A DNA stretch of 64,000 nucleotides from Pseudopithomyces maydicus (taxonomy: Eukaryota; Ascomycota; Dothideomycetes; Pleosporales; Didymosphaeriaceae), in NCBI GenBank assembly GCA_026873275.1, contig JANTUC010000006.1:1984001-2048000 (forward strand), in the 5' to 3' direction. Both the position numbers and the translations under genes were made by a program. Shown here piece after piece: positions 45,125 through 56,257 of the stretch (within the stretch, counting starts at the first letter, position 1; the number at the start of each line of letters is the position of its first letter). The notes under the pieces were generated by a model, which was not told where the DNA came from, made no database searches, and was given only the letters and a program-made list of their open reading frames with translations.

Positions 45125-45294
45125 GTCGCTTTAGCTCACTTGGGAGAGCGCCAGACTGAAGCAATCCGCCTTACCAGCGGCAAACCTCGGTTCAATTCGA
45201 ATGTGCATCTGGAGGTACTGGTGAGTGAATTCGATCCATCGAATATGGGATCACGTGACTGACTGTGACTAGTGTTCGATCCACAGAAGCGACA
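45125..45294 (+). tRNA. tRNA-Phe(GAA) with 45-nt anticodon-loop intron and 52-nt T-stem insertion
   Basis: Acceptor stem GTCGCTT (45125-45131) pairs perfectly with AAGCGAC (45287-45293), with A as discriminator. D stem is GCTC/GAGC (45134-45137, 45146-45149). Anticodon stem is CCAGA/TCTGG (45151-45155, 45208-45212), with anticodon GAA at 45158-45160. A first insertion at 45162-45206 sits between positions 37 and 38, the canonical eukaryotic tRNA intron site. The T stem CTGTG/CACAG with loop TTCGATC forms only if 45221-45272 is removed. The A box is at about 45132 and the B box GTGTTCGATCC at 45272-45282, some 140 bp apart. Position 15 is C and position 48 is A, where G15-C48 (Levitt pair) is normal. 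The gene may be functional with unusual processing or freshly broken. Confidence 0.75.
45221..45272 (+). other. 52-nt intron-like insertion within the T stem of tRNA-Phe
   Basis: It begins GTGAGT and ends with ACTAG, and has CTGAC 15-11 nt before its end, which are the donor, acceptor and branch signals of the spliceosomal introns in this window, and the length is typical of them (46-57 nt). It also contains TTCGATCCA, a 9-nt copy of the T-loop and stem sequence found after it at 45275-45283. An origin by duplication of the tRNA 3' part is therefore an alternative. Confidence 0.6.
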
Positions 45295-45302
45295 ATGATT
45301 TC

Positions 45303-45309
45303 TTTTTTT
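45303..45309 (+). terminator. Pol III T7 terminator of tRNA-Phe
   Basis: Seven T residues begin 9 nt after the last tRNA base, as expected for RNA polymerase III termination on the plus strand. Confidence 0.75.
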
Positions 45310-45635
45310 GCCTGTGTGCCGTGTCGGGTGTCGGGTGGATGCACGACAATGGGGTTGTTTTGGGCGGTGCGCCGGCGAACCTCGGCTGCGGATGGCTTCT
45401 CTGACCATTGGCCTCCGGAGCGCTGGCCGCTGAGGGGTTTGGATCGCGTGCGGGGACGTTGCGCGTGGTGCATTTCCATGCGAGATGCGAGGTGCTCTCA
45501 TTCGTTTTGAGGGTGCCTGCTCACTCACCGTTGTTCGGTTATAGGACTGTAGGCATCTGGATTCTTGGGCAGTAAACAAATCATTGTTATTTACACATTT
45601 ACACAGGCTTGGCCGAAGCAATCAATTCATACATC
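45310..45635. other. Intergenic, promoter of the GFA gene
   Basis: 326 bp with no further feature seen. Confidence 0.6.
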
Positions 45636-46195
45636 ATGTCTACCATCAACTTCAAGTCCGAGTGGACAGGTGATCCCAAAGCTCATCCCATCTCTACATT
45701 CGGCGAGTCTATGACCGGCTCCTGCCTTTGCGGCAGCATCAGTGTGACCATTCACGACACAGAACTTTTCAGTAAACCGCGCGGGCACCTCTGGTACTTG
45801 TGTGCTGCCACATACATACACAGCTGCTAACAATATCCAGCCATTGCGCAAACTGCCGCAAGGTCTCAGGATCCTTTGTATCATCAAACATGGCCATTGA
45901 AAAGGAGAAGGTGACGTACGAGGACAAGAACGCGACACTGAAGGTCTACGAGGACAACGATACTGGAAGCGGCAAATGCGTCAAAAGGCTCTTCTGCGGC
46001 AACTGCGGGAGCCCAGTCATGAGCCAACCGGACATCTTCCCGCACATGTACATGTTGAAGATGGGAATGTTTCCGCGCATCCCGCAGCCCGAGTGCGAGA
46101 GCTTTGCGGCCCATCGGCATCCGTGGCAGGGCAAGCACGATGGCCTCGAACAGTATGCGCATGTGAGGGGTCAGAAGAAGCTTGGGGAAGAGTGA
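45636..46195 (+). CDS. GFA/CENP-V-domain protein (glutathione-dependent formaldehyde-activating type)
   Basis: Two exons, 45636-45793 and 45841-46195 (170 aa). Splicing the 47-nt intron (GTACTT...CCAG) creates the zinc site HLCHCANCRKVSGS. Zinc ligands are CLCG near residue 32, C-H-C..C after residue 52, and FCGNCGSPV near residue 113, the standard Mss4-like layout of GFA-fold proteins. The family includes glutathione-binding S-hydroxymethylglutathione synthase-like enzymes and many fungal proteins with unknown substrates. It is probably cytosolic, with no signal peptide. It is convergent with the metacaspase gene, 104 bp away. Confidence 0.9.
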
Positions 46196-46299
46196 TTCCA
46201 GTTTGATGTTGAAACGCTATGTGTGATGGCAATATATCTGACTCATTCCTGTACATTGGCACCTCTCGGTTATATATCATTCCTGGACCCCCCGTATTT

Positions 46300-47606
46300 C
46301 TATAGAACAAGGGGCATGTTTTCAAGATCAAGATCAAGCCCGGAGCTCAGCTGTGGGATCTGCTTATAGTTGCTCTGATCAAGCAGCTGTCTCGTGGTCT
46401 GCAATGTCTGGGCGTAGGTTGGAGTTGGTCCGCTTTTCATGATCTCAAGGAATGCCCAAGTCTACAAGTCGTCAGCACTGCAATCTGCCATGAAGACGAT
46501 ACAAGGATCAGAACAAGAACAGCTCGACATACCATGGCACCAGTGCTGCGCCCAGCGATTCGGGCATCTGCTGATGTCTGGTCGTCTCGGCATCCGGAGA
46601 ACATAGTAACCATCTTATTCTCGGATCCGTACTGTCCGACAAACTCTCCTGTGCACGACCAACGTCAGCCGTTTTAACCAGACAGGAGTACGTTCTGTCA
46701 CTTACCAGCTTGCAAACCCTCCTCCTCCTGCTCACCCATATGCTTTAAGCCGTGGAAGAAGCTCGTTGCTCCAGCGAACAGCTCCCTTGCTTCGCCCAAT
46801 TTATCGAACCGAAAACCCCCGGACATCAAGGTCTGTGCCTCTCCGACGAGCTCGGCTCCCTTTCTCAGATTGTCCATCATAGAAATCTGGCCGTCTGAAT
46901 CACTGCGGTACACGTATGGCAGCTCAACAGCAGAGCCGCTGTGACAGCAGTCCTGGGCGAAAACAATTAGTTTGATGAAAGCATCCTAGGCTAAAATCAG
47001 ACCACATACCATAAGAATGAACAGAGTACATCCAGGAGCCATTCGAGTGACTAGATGCTGGTGCAACAATGTACTGCTCAGCTGACCGTTGTACTCAAAG
47101 TCGACGGGGACAATGGAGTCATCTAAGCCAGTGCTGCGGTTGCTGTCAACATCTTCGACTTGGCTACCATGGCCCGAGTAATGCATGAACAGAGTGCAGC
47201 CCGGCTCAGAGACTAGCCAGTCCATGGCTGCGAGTATGTTGTGCCCCGAGGGATAGTAGGGGCTATTGGGAGCCACCATGGGGTTGTCAGACAGTATGAC
47301 GCGATCACGGTGGCTATTGTTGTAGCCTCTGTAGCTGAGAAACTCAGCGACATTGTCTACATCGGCCTGACCTGTCCTTGGTTAACGAAGAGTTTCCCGG
47401 TCTACAAAAAGTTCAACGCATCGTATGGACAATTGGGATCTTCGACATCTCAGCTACACACTTGAAGCGAGTCAAACAGCCTTGGAACACAGTTTCATAC
47501 ATTTGACCATCAGAAATGTGCATGTAGTTCACGTACATCCTTTGAGTTCGTGTGCAGAGCCAACATAGTTGATTCCAATCAGAAGCGATTTCTTGCGTTG
47601 TGCCAT
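46300..47606 (-). CDS. Type I-like metacaspase (peptidase C14 family) without prodomain
   Basis: Five minus-strand exons: 47606-47537, 47371-47010, 46952-46706, 46648-46533 and 46461-46300 (318 aa). The protein starts directly with the p20 fold (MAQRKKSLLIGINYVGSAHELKGC), lacking the Pro/Gln/Tyr-rich N-terminal prodomain of standard fungal metacaspases. The catalytic dyad is His91 (HYSGHGSQ) and Cys147 (MDCCHSGSAVELPY). DDSIVPVDF is present as in metacaspases. The p10 part has FSGCRDDQTSADARI and TGAMTWAFLEIM. Metacaspases cleave after Arg or Lys, with Ca2+, in stress and proteostasis roles. The first intron is long for this window (165 nt) and the first exon short, so the N-terminus is the least certain part; a longer 5' exon carrying a prodomain cannot be excluded. 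Confidence 0.9.
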
Positions 47607-48113
47607 TCTCCTCAGTTGCTCTTGAACCGCCCTTTACCGTGGGATACGTTGGGGTAAGAGATGAATTGAAAAGCCTGGCCTGAAGTATTCTACAGAGGAG
47701 CGCGGAGCCTGACGGGAAATGTGGCGGTGGAGTGGAGCAGGTTGGCCGTATTCCGCTGTTCGGCGGAACATGTTGCTGTCGGTGGGACCCAGACCTTTCC
47801 TATCTTGGTAAAGCGAACGCGAGTGCAGGGTGAGGAAACGATGTCGATATTCAAAGGCTTAGCGCCATTGATTGTGGGTGTATGATGATATTGCACGTGT
47901 TCACATTCAATTGGAAGCTGTTGCGTTCAAGTTTACAATCTCTCCGAAGGCCAAAGCATATCAGTTCGAGGCCCCGAGGGGGTGGACGTGGGACGTGTGG
48001 CGGTGCTAGTTTCGCGAATTTGAGCCTCACTCGGTCGACCCCACCGGGTCTCTCCTCTCAGCATCGACGGCGGTGTCTCCTCACGCCAACTTATCGACGT
48101 CGATCTAGCCATC
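47607..48113. other. Divergent promoter between metacaspase and F-box genes
   Basis: 507 bp shared by genes on opposite strands. No defined element was recognised. Confidence 0.6.
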
Positions 48114-49741
48114 ATGATTAATGAAGCAGAATTCCCGCCTCTCCCTGTGCAGACGCAACGGGCAAAAAAGTCTTTGCGCAAGACGTCTCATTGCATCGAA
48201 GCATCGCGATTGGCGAAAGAACAACGAAGCTCTACCGCTTCATTGAACGACCTACCAGATGAGCTGATAGTTGAAATACTTGGCTATCTTCCCGGAATCA
48301 ATCTTCAACACTTCCAACTTCTCACACTCGCCAATCTCTCCCTCACCAATCGCCGACTTCATCGCATCGTCAGCGAGAGGCTGTACACGGCTTTCGACAG
48401 TTTCTTTTGCAGTCCCTATCCATTTGTTCGCACGGTTAGCTCCGATACGGGGCTTGCTTCCCATGTGAAGTCCGTTTCGTTCAGATACGGTCCGAACGCC
48501 CACGAAGACCGCCCTGTGTATGCGCCCTCTATATCTGATAAGCAAAAGATCAAAGATAGTCTCAAGAGATTGAACATGCCCGACTGGAAAAAATGGGCAT
48601 CGTGTTGTAACGAAGCGGGTGTGGAACAGGAACGTCTCTATGCCACCCTCCTCCTATACACACCCAACGTCTCCAGGCTTGATATAGATGACGGAGCTTT
48701 GGAATACAAGTTTCCAGATTGGCTGAAGATGTTTCGACAAGCTGTGGGCGATGGTGGGTTTCGTCGAATTCACCGGTTCGAGCACCTCGCGTCTATCCGT
48801 ATCGATCTCCAGTATCTGAAACTTCGCCATCTATCTCCCGTTTTCAAACTACACTCAATGCGCACAGTGACTCTGATTGGCCTTGTAGAGTGGGGTAATA
48901 CCAAACAAGACGAACCTGAATCTCTGCGCCGGCTACTGCCTGCTGGCATGTCGCGAGTCGAGCATCTGCATTTGAAGGAGAGCTTTGTACACGGCGATGT
49001 TCTCGACGTGTTAATCTCTTCAATTCAAAAGCTGAGATCATTCGAATACCGAAGCTCCGATGCTCGCTTTGTCGTCAACGGCCATGGTAGTGCTGACTAC
49101 TGGGGAGACTCTTTCAAGACAGGGTTCGAGCGGTATGACGAAGACGATGCGATAAATCGCTACGAACAGTGAGTAGTAACCCGGCTGTCGGTACACGTAG
49201 CACATGGGACGTCCATAACATGCGAAGAGAGGCAATCGAACACAGCTGACCATGGGCCGCACCCTGCAGAATATTCAAGTCACTCAGTGGCCATCGCCGG
49301 TCGTTGGAAGGGCTGTGTTTGCATGACGACCTGAGCGTATCGCGTTTCCAGTGCCATGCGTACGACCTCAGCAGCTTTGAAAAACTCGTGGATATTGAAG
49401 TGCCCTTGATGGTCCTTGCGAATGAGTTAGGAGGGCCGAAACGCACCCTGGTTCTCAATTTACCACTTGACGTGCAGTCTCTCACGATGGTTTTATTTGG
49501 GATGTATTGCTACAAAGGCAGGATGGAACCGGCAATTATCAATTTCCTTGATTGCGCATCCTCTCTGAAGAAGCTAACAATTGTACACAACAGCTCGACT
49601 GAACGCATTTGGAGTTATCGCAAGCTTCGGGTGCTCTGCGTTGAAAGGGGAGTTGTGCTCGAGGTGAAGAGGATTGACGATGATTACCCCGAGAGCTCGG
49701 AAACTAGCACAAGCGACGCGGAAAGTTTGTACTCTGACTGA
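48114..49741 (+). CDS. F-box domain protein
   Basis: Two exons, 48114-49168 and 49270-49741 (508 aa), joined over a 101-nt intron (GTGAGT...TGCAG) giving NRYEQIFKSLSGH. An F-box lies at about 44-90 (SLNDLPDELIVEILGYLP, then LLTLANLSLTNRRLHRIVSERLY). It would bind Skp1 and place the protein in an SCF ubiquitin ligase. The rest consists of irregular leucine-rich segments (LASIRIDLQYLKLRHLSPV, RVEHLHLKES, SLKKLTIVHNSS) and an acidic, Ser-rich tail. The F-box/LRR-like layout is common in large fungal F-box families. Its target is unknown. Confidence 0.85.
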
Positions 49742-51244
49742 AGGGGAAGGCTGGTGACAGGACAGGGGAAGGTGCCTGGCGAATTGCAGATGTGCGATGG
49801 ATATTGTGCTCGTGTACACATGTAGATCGGCGCGGCGGTGTGGTGCAGCACAGGATCCAAGCGTAGAGAGGCTACCGAGATTGAAGGTGGTGAATTTTGA
49901 GCAGTGCTCTGTTAGATAGCACTAGACAAATATGCACACACACCAGTGTACGTGACAGTGTAGGTGACAACAAGGCAACCTTGTAAGACGTGGGGAGTTG
50001 CGAAGCTACTTGGACGGACGAGTCCCACTAGTTCAGGCCCGAGTCGGGAGGCTGGCAAGGGCGCGAGGGTGGTCGTCTCCACCGCGGCAGAGGCTAAGTG
50101 TGGCGGTACACGGCGCCGAATGAGGATCTCCATCTAGAGGGCTTCGGACGCATGGTCAGCTGAGGCCACGTAATAATCGCTCAGAGCGATGCCGTGCTAT
50201 CCCGCAGCACGGCAAGACGGGACGGAAGATGCGGCCGGGCAGGGCGAAGGGTGCGAGGAGCGTTGCAGGAGAGGTGTGGTGTTGCAGGTAGTCTACTCAT
50301 CTGGCGGCACAGCCACAGAGGAGGGGGGCCTAGAAGGGCCTCGTGTGCGGGGAGGGCTGGGTGTGGTGGTGGGCGCTGGCGGTAGCTGGCGGTAGCTGGC
50401 GGTACTAGGTAGGTAGCTGGCGGTACTAGGTAGGTAGCTGGCGGTAGCTGGCTGGCAGGCCATGCCACCACGGGCGGCGATTGGCGGCCTCGACCCCCTG
50501 CCCGATCGATCTGCTCCAGGGCCACCACCCACCGCCGCGTCGTGTCGTGTCTCGCAGGAGCAAGCGCTGGCTGGGAGCGAGCTGCGACCTGGGACCGCTG
50601 GGACCGCTGGGGCAGCTGGGAGAGCTGGGAGAGCTCAGAGCTGCCAGCCGCTGGCTGCCAGCCGGCCAAGTGTCGGCCGGCCGCCGGGACAGACTACCTA
50701 CTACTTACCTACCTAAAAGTGCAGGGGGCTCCAAGGGCCAGGGCCAGGGCCAGCGCCGGGACCAGCGCTCAGGCACCGGATCGTGGGACCAGCAGTGTGT
50801 GCAAGCGAACGTCATTGCGAGCGAGCGAGCTCCTCCTGATCAGGCCTACGTTGCCCTGATAGCACCCGCCTCGCACCCCCCAATCTCCACCGCGCTCCTT
50901 GCTTCTTTTTCTTTTGTCCATCGCTCGCGTCACGCTAGCAGCCATCAGCGGGGTCTGCGTACCGTTGGTAAGTGAGCCACACGGCGGGAAGCATGAGCCA
51001 GCGAGACAGGGTCTGAGCAGGGCGGCGGGCGGGCGCAAGCTAACCAACAAGCAGGTTTGGCACCTGGAGCTCTCCTCGTCCACGGGTCCCCTTTGATCAG
51101 CTACACACATACACACAATACTCTCCTTCACCTCCATTGTCCTTGCCTCCTACGAGCTCGCGCACCCGTCCAATTGGACCCACCAGCGCCTGCGTCTGCA
51201 TACAGAACAAGTCGAGGGTCGGACTGCCGCCCGCCGCCCCAGAC
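49742..51244. other. Intergenic upstream of tricalbin, with tandem repeat
   Basis: 1.5 kb, GC-rich from 50.0 to 50.9 kb, where long open frames on both strands overlap each other and show no domain. No gene could be supported. Confidence 0.5.
50375..50456. repeat. GCTGGCGGTA-based tandem repeat
   Basis: Short units of GCTGGCGGTA (10 bp) alternate with a 21-bp version that adds CTAGGTAGGTA. Copies start at 50375, 50385, 50395, 50416 and 50437 and the array ends in GCTGGCTGGC. It lies in the non-coding GC-rich region about 0.8 kb before the tricalbin start. Confidence 0.9.
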
Positions 51245-54200
51245 ATGGCCACCCTTTCGCGTGCTGCCGAACTTAAGCAGCAGGGTGCATTGGAGGCAGC
51301 CCGGGACCCAGACTCCAGCGTCACTGCCGAACAGGCCGAGGACAAGGTCCTTCACGAGGCTCGCAACGCCGGGAGCGCCGCCTACAAGTTCGACCCAGAT
51401 GCCACCCCGGAAGAAAAAGCCGCACAGGCAAAGGCCGTATGTCGTCACACTCTCAACCCGCCCCTCGAGCCCTGTGCTAATCCGTGTCTGAACAGCACAT
51501 TCCCTCCAATTTCCACCACGACCGGAAACCCAACGCCGTTGCCCTGGCTTCGGATGCCGTGAGTCGCCAGCCAGTCCCCTCCTCCGGTGCGAGCCCCTTC
51601 CACTAATCACACGCGCAGAACGCCACCGGTCCCAAGTACAGCCTTCCCCCGCCCTCGAAAGCGGGCGTCTTGCAAGACCCGCCCTCTCCAGCCTCAGAGA
51701 CAGCAAACGGCCATCTACCCACCCTTGGCGAGGATGATGAATGGGGACGTGTTGGCTGGGCTCCCCGCTTTGGGATGCCAGGCTCCGAGGACCAGGAGGA
51801 TGAGGGAACGCTTCTAGACCACCAGACGTTTCTCGAAGGAAAGCTCGAGGACAAATTCTTTGGGGACTGGTACCACAACACCGGCGTCATCATCTTCGCC
51901 TGCTTGAGCTCTTGGGTTGTAGCCGTGCTCGGAGGCGGCCTAGGCTGGGTCTTTTGCATCATGGCCATCTGCGGCACCTACTACCGAACTTCGATACGCC
52001 GTGTTCGCCGCAACGCCCGTGACGACCTGAACCGTGAAATGGCCAAAAACAGACTTGAGACCGACACAGAGAGCCTGGAGTGGATCAACAGTTTCTTGGT
52101 CAAATTCTGGCCCATATATGCCCCCGTTCTGTGCAAGTCCATTGTAGCCTCGGTAGACCAAGTCCTGTCCACATCTACGCCTGCTTTCCTCGAAGGTCTG
52201 CGCATGAAGGAATTCGTTCTAGGGACGAAACCTCCACGATTGGAGCATGTGAAGACATACCCAAAGGCCGATGATGACATTGTGCTCATGGACTGGAAGT
52301 TCAGCTTCAACCCAAACGACACGGCCGATCTCACTTCGCGCCAGCTCAAGCAGAAGATCAACCCCAAGGTCGTCTTGGAGGTTCGCCTAGGAAAGGGAGT
52401 CATCAGCAAAGGCCTCGATGTCATTGTCGAAGATATGGCCTTTTCTGGCCTGATGCGTTTGAAATTCAAATTACAGCTGCCGTTTCCCCACATCGAGAGG
52501 GTCGAAATGTCTTTCTTGGAACGGCCAACAATTGACTATGTCTGTAAGCCGCTAGGTGGCGAAACCTTTGGTTTCGACATCAATTTCATTCCCGGCCTGG
52601 AAGACTTCATCATGGAGATGATCCATGCCACCCTTGCGCCAATGATGTATGCTCCAAATATATTCCCCATCGAAATAGCCAAGATGCTTTCAGGGGACCC
52701 CATCGATCAAGCTATCGGCGTCCTTCAGATCACCTTCCACGGCGCACAGGGCTTGAAGAACCCCGACAAATTCTCAGGCACTCCAGATCCATATGCGACC
52801 GTTTCTATCAACAACAGGACCGAACTTGCGCGCACTGCAACCGTCAAGGAGAATGCAAACCCACGTTGGAATCAAACCGTGAACATTATCGTTACTTCTT
52901 TGAAGGATGCGCTCACCATCAATCTCTTCGACTTTAATGACTTCCGCAAAGACAAGGAACTGGGGACTGCAACCTTTGCACTCGAACAGCTAGAGACCGA
53001 TGATGAGCATGAGAACCTGCATCTTGAGGTCATGTCCGGTGGACGGTCCCGTGGTATTCTGCAAGCGGATATCCGCTTCTTCCCAGTTTTGGAGGGTGAA
53101 ACTCTGGATGATGGCACCAAAGAGCCCCCGCCAGAATCGCGCACTGGCATTGCCAAGTTTGTCATCGAACAAGCGAAAGAACTAGACCACGAGAAGAGCA
53201 TAATTGGACAACTCAGCCCATATGCCATGCTCTTGCTCAATGGGCGAGAGGTACATAGATCGACTGTTTTGAAGAGGACAAATCAGCCTGTTTTCCCCGA
53301 TGCCAGCAAGGAGCTTCTGATCACCGACCGTAAGAAGGCCAAGCTCGGATTACTCATCAAAGACGACCGCGACCTTGCGACCGATCCTGTCCTCGGTTCA
53401 TATCAAATCACCATAGACGACATGTTGGAGTTAATGTCCAAGGGTCAAGAATGGTATAATTTGCATGGTGCCAAGACAGGGCGTGCCAAAATGAAGCTGG
53501 AGTGGAAGCCCGTTGCGTTGAAGGGTGCAGTGGCTGGTGGTGGCTACCTGACGCCTATCGGTGTTATGCGTCTGCATTTCAAGAACGCCCGCGATCTACG
53601 CAATGTGGAAACCATGGGTAAATCGGATCCATACGTGCGTGTATTAGTTTCCGGCGTCGAGAAAGGGCGTACAGTGACTTTCAAGAACAACCTGAACCCG
53701 GATTGGGATGAGGTTATATACGTGCCTATTCATACGCAACGTGAAAAGCTCACTATCGAAGTAATGGACGAGGAACACCTGGGTAAGGATCGATCGCTCG
53801 GTCATCTCGAACTGTTAGCAGCCGATCATGTTCACCAAGACGAAGACGGTCAATGGCTTGTTCACGAGCAAAAAGAGACGCAGCAAGGACACCTACATTT
53901 GGGAGCTCGCTCGCATCCTAAAGGCGTTCTCAACTACACATGCTCATTCTACCCTACATACCAAGTTTACGACCCCGATGAGGATGATTCGGATAGCGAG
54001 GATAGCTTATCACGTAAAGACTCTATGCGCAAGTCTATCGAATCATCTCGTAGAGGGCATAAGAAAACTACGTCTAGTGTATCTGGAATTTCCCGGGCAG
54101 AGACGGCAGGAACTATATCGTCTCTTAGGTCACATACAGCCAATAGTGAAACTGATGTTGGTAAACAATTGGAGAAAATGGAAGCACAGGCACAGCAAGA

Positions 54201-56074
54201 AGGCGCAGTTTCTGAAAAGAAAGAGATTGAGAAACTGCACCTTACTACTGATGACCTGCAGCAGTATGGTGAGCTACAAGAATTCTCTAACTTCCCAAAG
54301 GGATATAATGAGCTGAGTTGGTTTCACCCTCCCACAGCATTATGTCTCTACTAAATATGCCCCTGAAATGTACTGACGTGTGGTCTAGAATCCGGACTCA
54401 TTGTTTTCAAGCTGATCGAGGGTGAATTTGCAGACGATGGAGGCTATGTTGATATTATCATGGATGATATGGCCTTCCCAAGCTACTCGAGCGCCAAAAT
54501 CAAGAGCAAACACATGACTTTCAATGAAGGTAAGCTGGTATCCATATTTTCCTGGTGTGCGTTGCTGACCTGGGTAGTTGGCGATACTATGGTTCGCGAG
54601 CTTGATTTCTCAAAGATCACACTTCGGATCATCGAGCACATCGACAAGAAAGGTGAGGGAGATGAAGATCACGTCATTGCAAAACTCACTGGTAACACGC
54701 TGGACACGCTCCGACGATGCTTGGTAAGCGCTCTTGAGACCAAGGCTACTGGAATATGCTAATTCGGAGCAGTACACTCCCACCCAGCTTGTGCTAAAGG
54801 ACCATCATGGGCGCGACAACAAGATTACCGTGAGTCTCAAGTACTTGCCTGTCAAAATGCGGCTGGATCCTAGTGAATCATTCAACAATCAAGGTACCCT
54901 CCGGGTCGAAGTTCTAGATGCTGCAGATCTACCGGCTGCGGATCGCAACGGCTTTTCGGATCCGTACTGCAAGTTCATCCTCAACGACAAGGAGGTCTAC
55001 AAAACGAAAACACAGAAGAAAACACTTCATCCTGCATGGAATGAATACTTTGAAGTACCGGTTCGGAGCAGGACTGGTGCTGAGTTCGAAGTCAAAGTTT
55101 TCGACTGGGATTTCGGGGACAAAGCGGACTTCCTGGGCAAAGCTGCTATTAACCTGGAGATACTGGAGCCTTTCCAGCAACAAGAAGTCACGCTCGGCTT
55201 GGATGGACAATCGGGCGCCATTCGCTTGAAGATGCTCTTTAAACCAGATTATGTCATGCGCGCCCGACAAGGTTCAAGCACGTTCTCTGGCACCTTCGCT
55301 GTTCCTGGAAAGGTCATCGGTGCTCCTGTCAAAGGCGTTGGTAAAGGTGCTGTATTCGTTGGCGGTGGCGTGATTCGTGCAGGTACCTTCCTCGGCCGTG
55401 GTTTCAAGCGTAGGAAGTCTCGCGGCGCGGCCCCAGAGGACTTCGATGCATCGGCCATGAACGGTAGTGCAATAGAGGAACCCGTCCCTGCCGTTCCCGC
55501 CATCTCCGTCGATTCGGAGCGCCCTAGCACCTCATCCAATAATGAAAAACACCATCGACGCGACAAGTCCTGGGGTGCGCAGAGCTTCGCTTCGGCATAT
55601 GCAGGGGCAGCATCTGGAGCAGACCAGGGCACAGCTAACATCTCTATTCTCAGTGCAGCAGGCTTCCCCGCCGGTTCCAACATCCGAGTTCATGTCAAAC
55701 TCGATGGCCCTAAGGGAAGTAAGGAAGTGCATAAGACGGACCATATCAAGGCTCCCTCTGGCTCGGTTTCTTTTGAAGATGAATCCTTCAAGGTGCCCTG
55801 TTCGGCCGATTCCTTCTTTAAGATCGTCGTTAAAGATCACAGCACCTTCGGACGTGATGAGGAATTGGGCGAACAGTCATTTACAGTCGACGATCAAGGT
55901 AGCGGAGGTACAGAGAAGAGTGTTCCAGTTGGTAAGGGCATGGTCATTGTGACCACGAGCTTCCAATCCAGCGATGCAGCGAGTAGCAGTGCAGGGCAGC
56001 ACAGTCCGAAGCTGACCAAGGGACGGGGCCTCCTCAGCAGAGGACGGGAAAGCAGAAGCGTCACACCTGCTTAG
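51245..56074 (+). CDS. Tricalbin-type ER-plasma membrane tether (SMP and multiple C2 domains)
   Basis: Six exons: 51245-51436, 51495-51557, 51619-54268, 54389-54529, 54578-54723 and 54773-56074 (1497 aa), all phases consistent. A hydrophobic hairpin at about 174-205 (GVIIFACLSSWVVAVLGGGLGWVFCIMAICG) inserts in the ER membrane. An SMP lipid-transfer domain follows at about 230-440 (LEWINSFLVKFWPIYAPVLC, FGFDINFIPGLEDFI). Several C2 domains are visible: GVLQITFHGAQGLKNPD; KFVIEQAKELD; GVMRLHFKNARDLRNVETMGKSDPYVRV; GTLRVEVLDAADLPAADRNGFSDPYCKF; and a last partial one near ANISILSAAGFPAGS. Asp-rich Ca2+ loops are present in the SDPY types. Tricalbins hold cortical ER to the plasma membrane and move lipids. 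The frame continues in coding-like style after the TAG at 56072. Confidence 0.95.
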
Positions 56075-56257
56075 AGAGCTAGCGTGGAGCGCGCGAGGAG
56101 TGTAAGAAGTACGATCAGCGTCCGAAAACAGCGGAAGAGACCGATGACAGAGGAGTCGGGGCCAGTCTCGCGCTCAGCCTCGGGTCGAATGTCAACTATA
56201 GATGCTCTGGATGAGGATGTGGATGAGGATTGTGTTGATGACGATCCGAATTCCTGA
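56075..56257 (+). other. In-frame open extension after the tricalbin stop
   Basis: Directly after the TAG, the same frame stays open for 60 codons to a TGA. It reads as a basic, Ser-rich segment (RASVERARSVRSTISVRKQR) and then an acidic end (DALDEDVDEDCVDDD), similar in style to the tricalbin C-terminus. It may be a former coding end cut by a nonsense change, stop readthrough, or chance. Confidence 0.4.
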
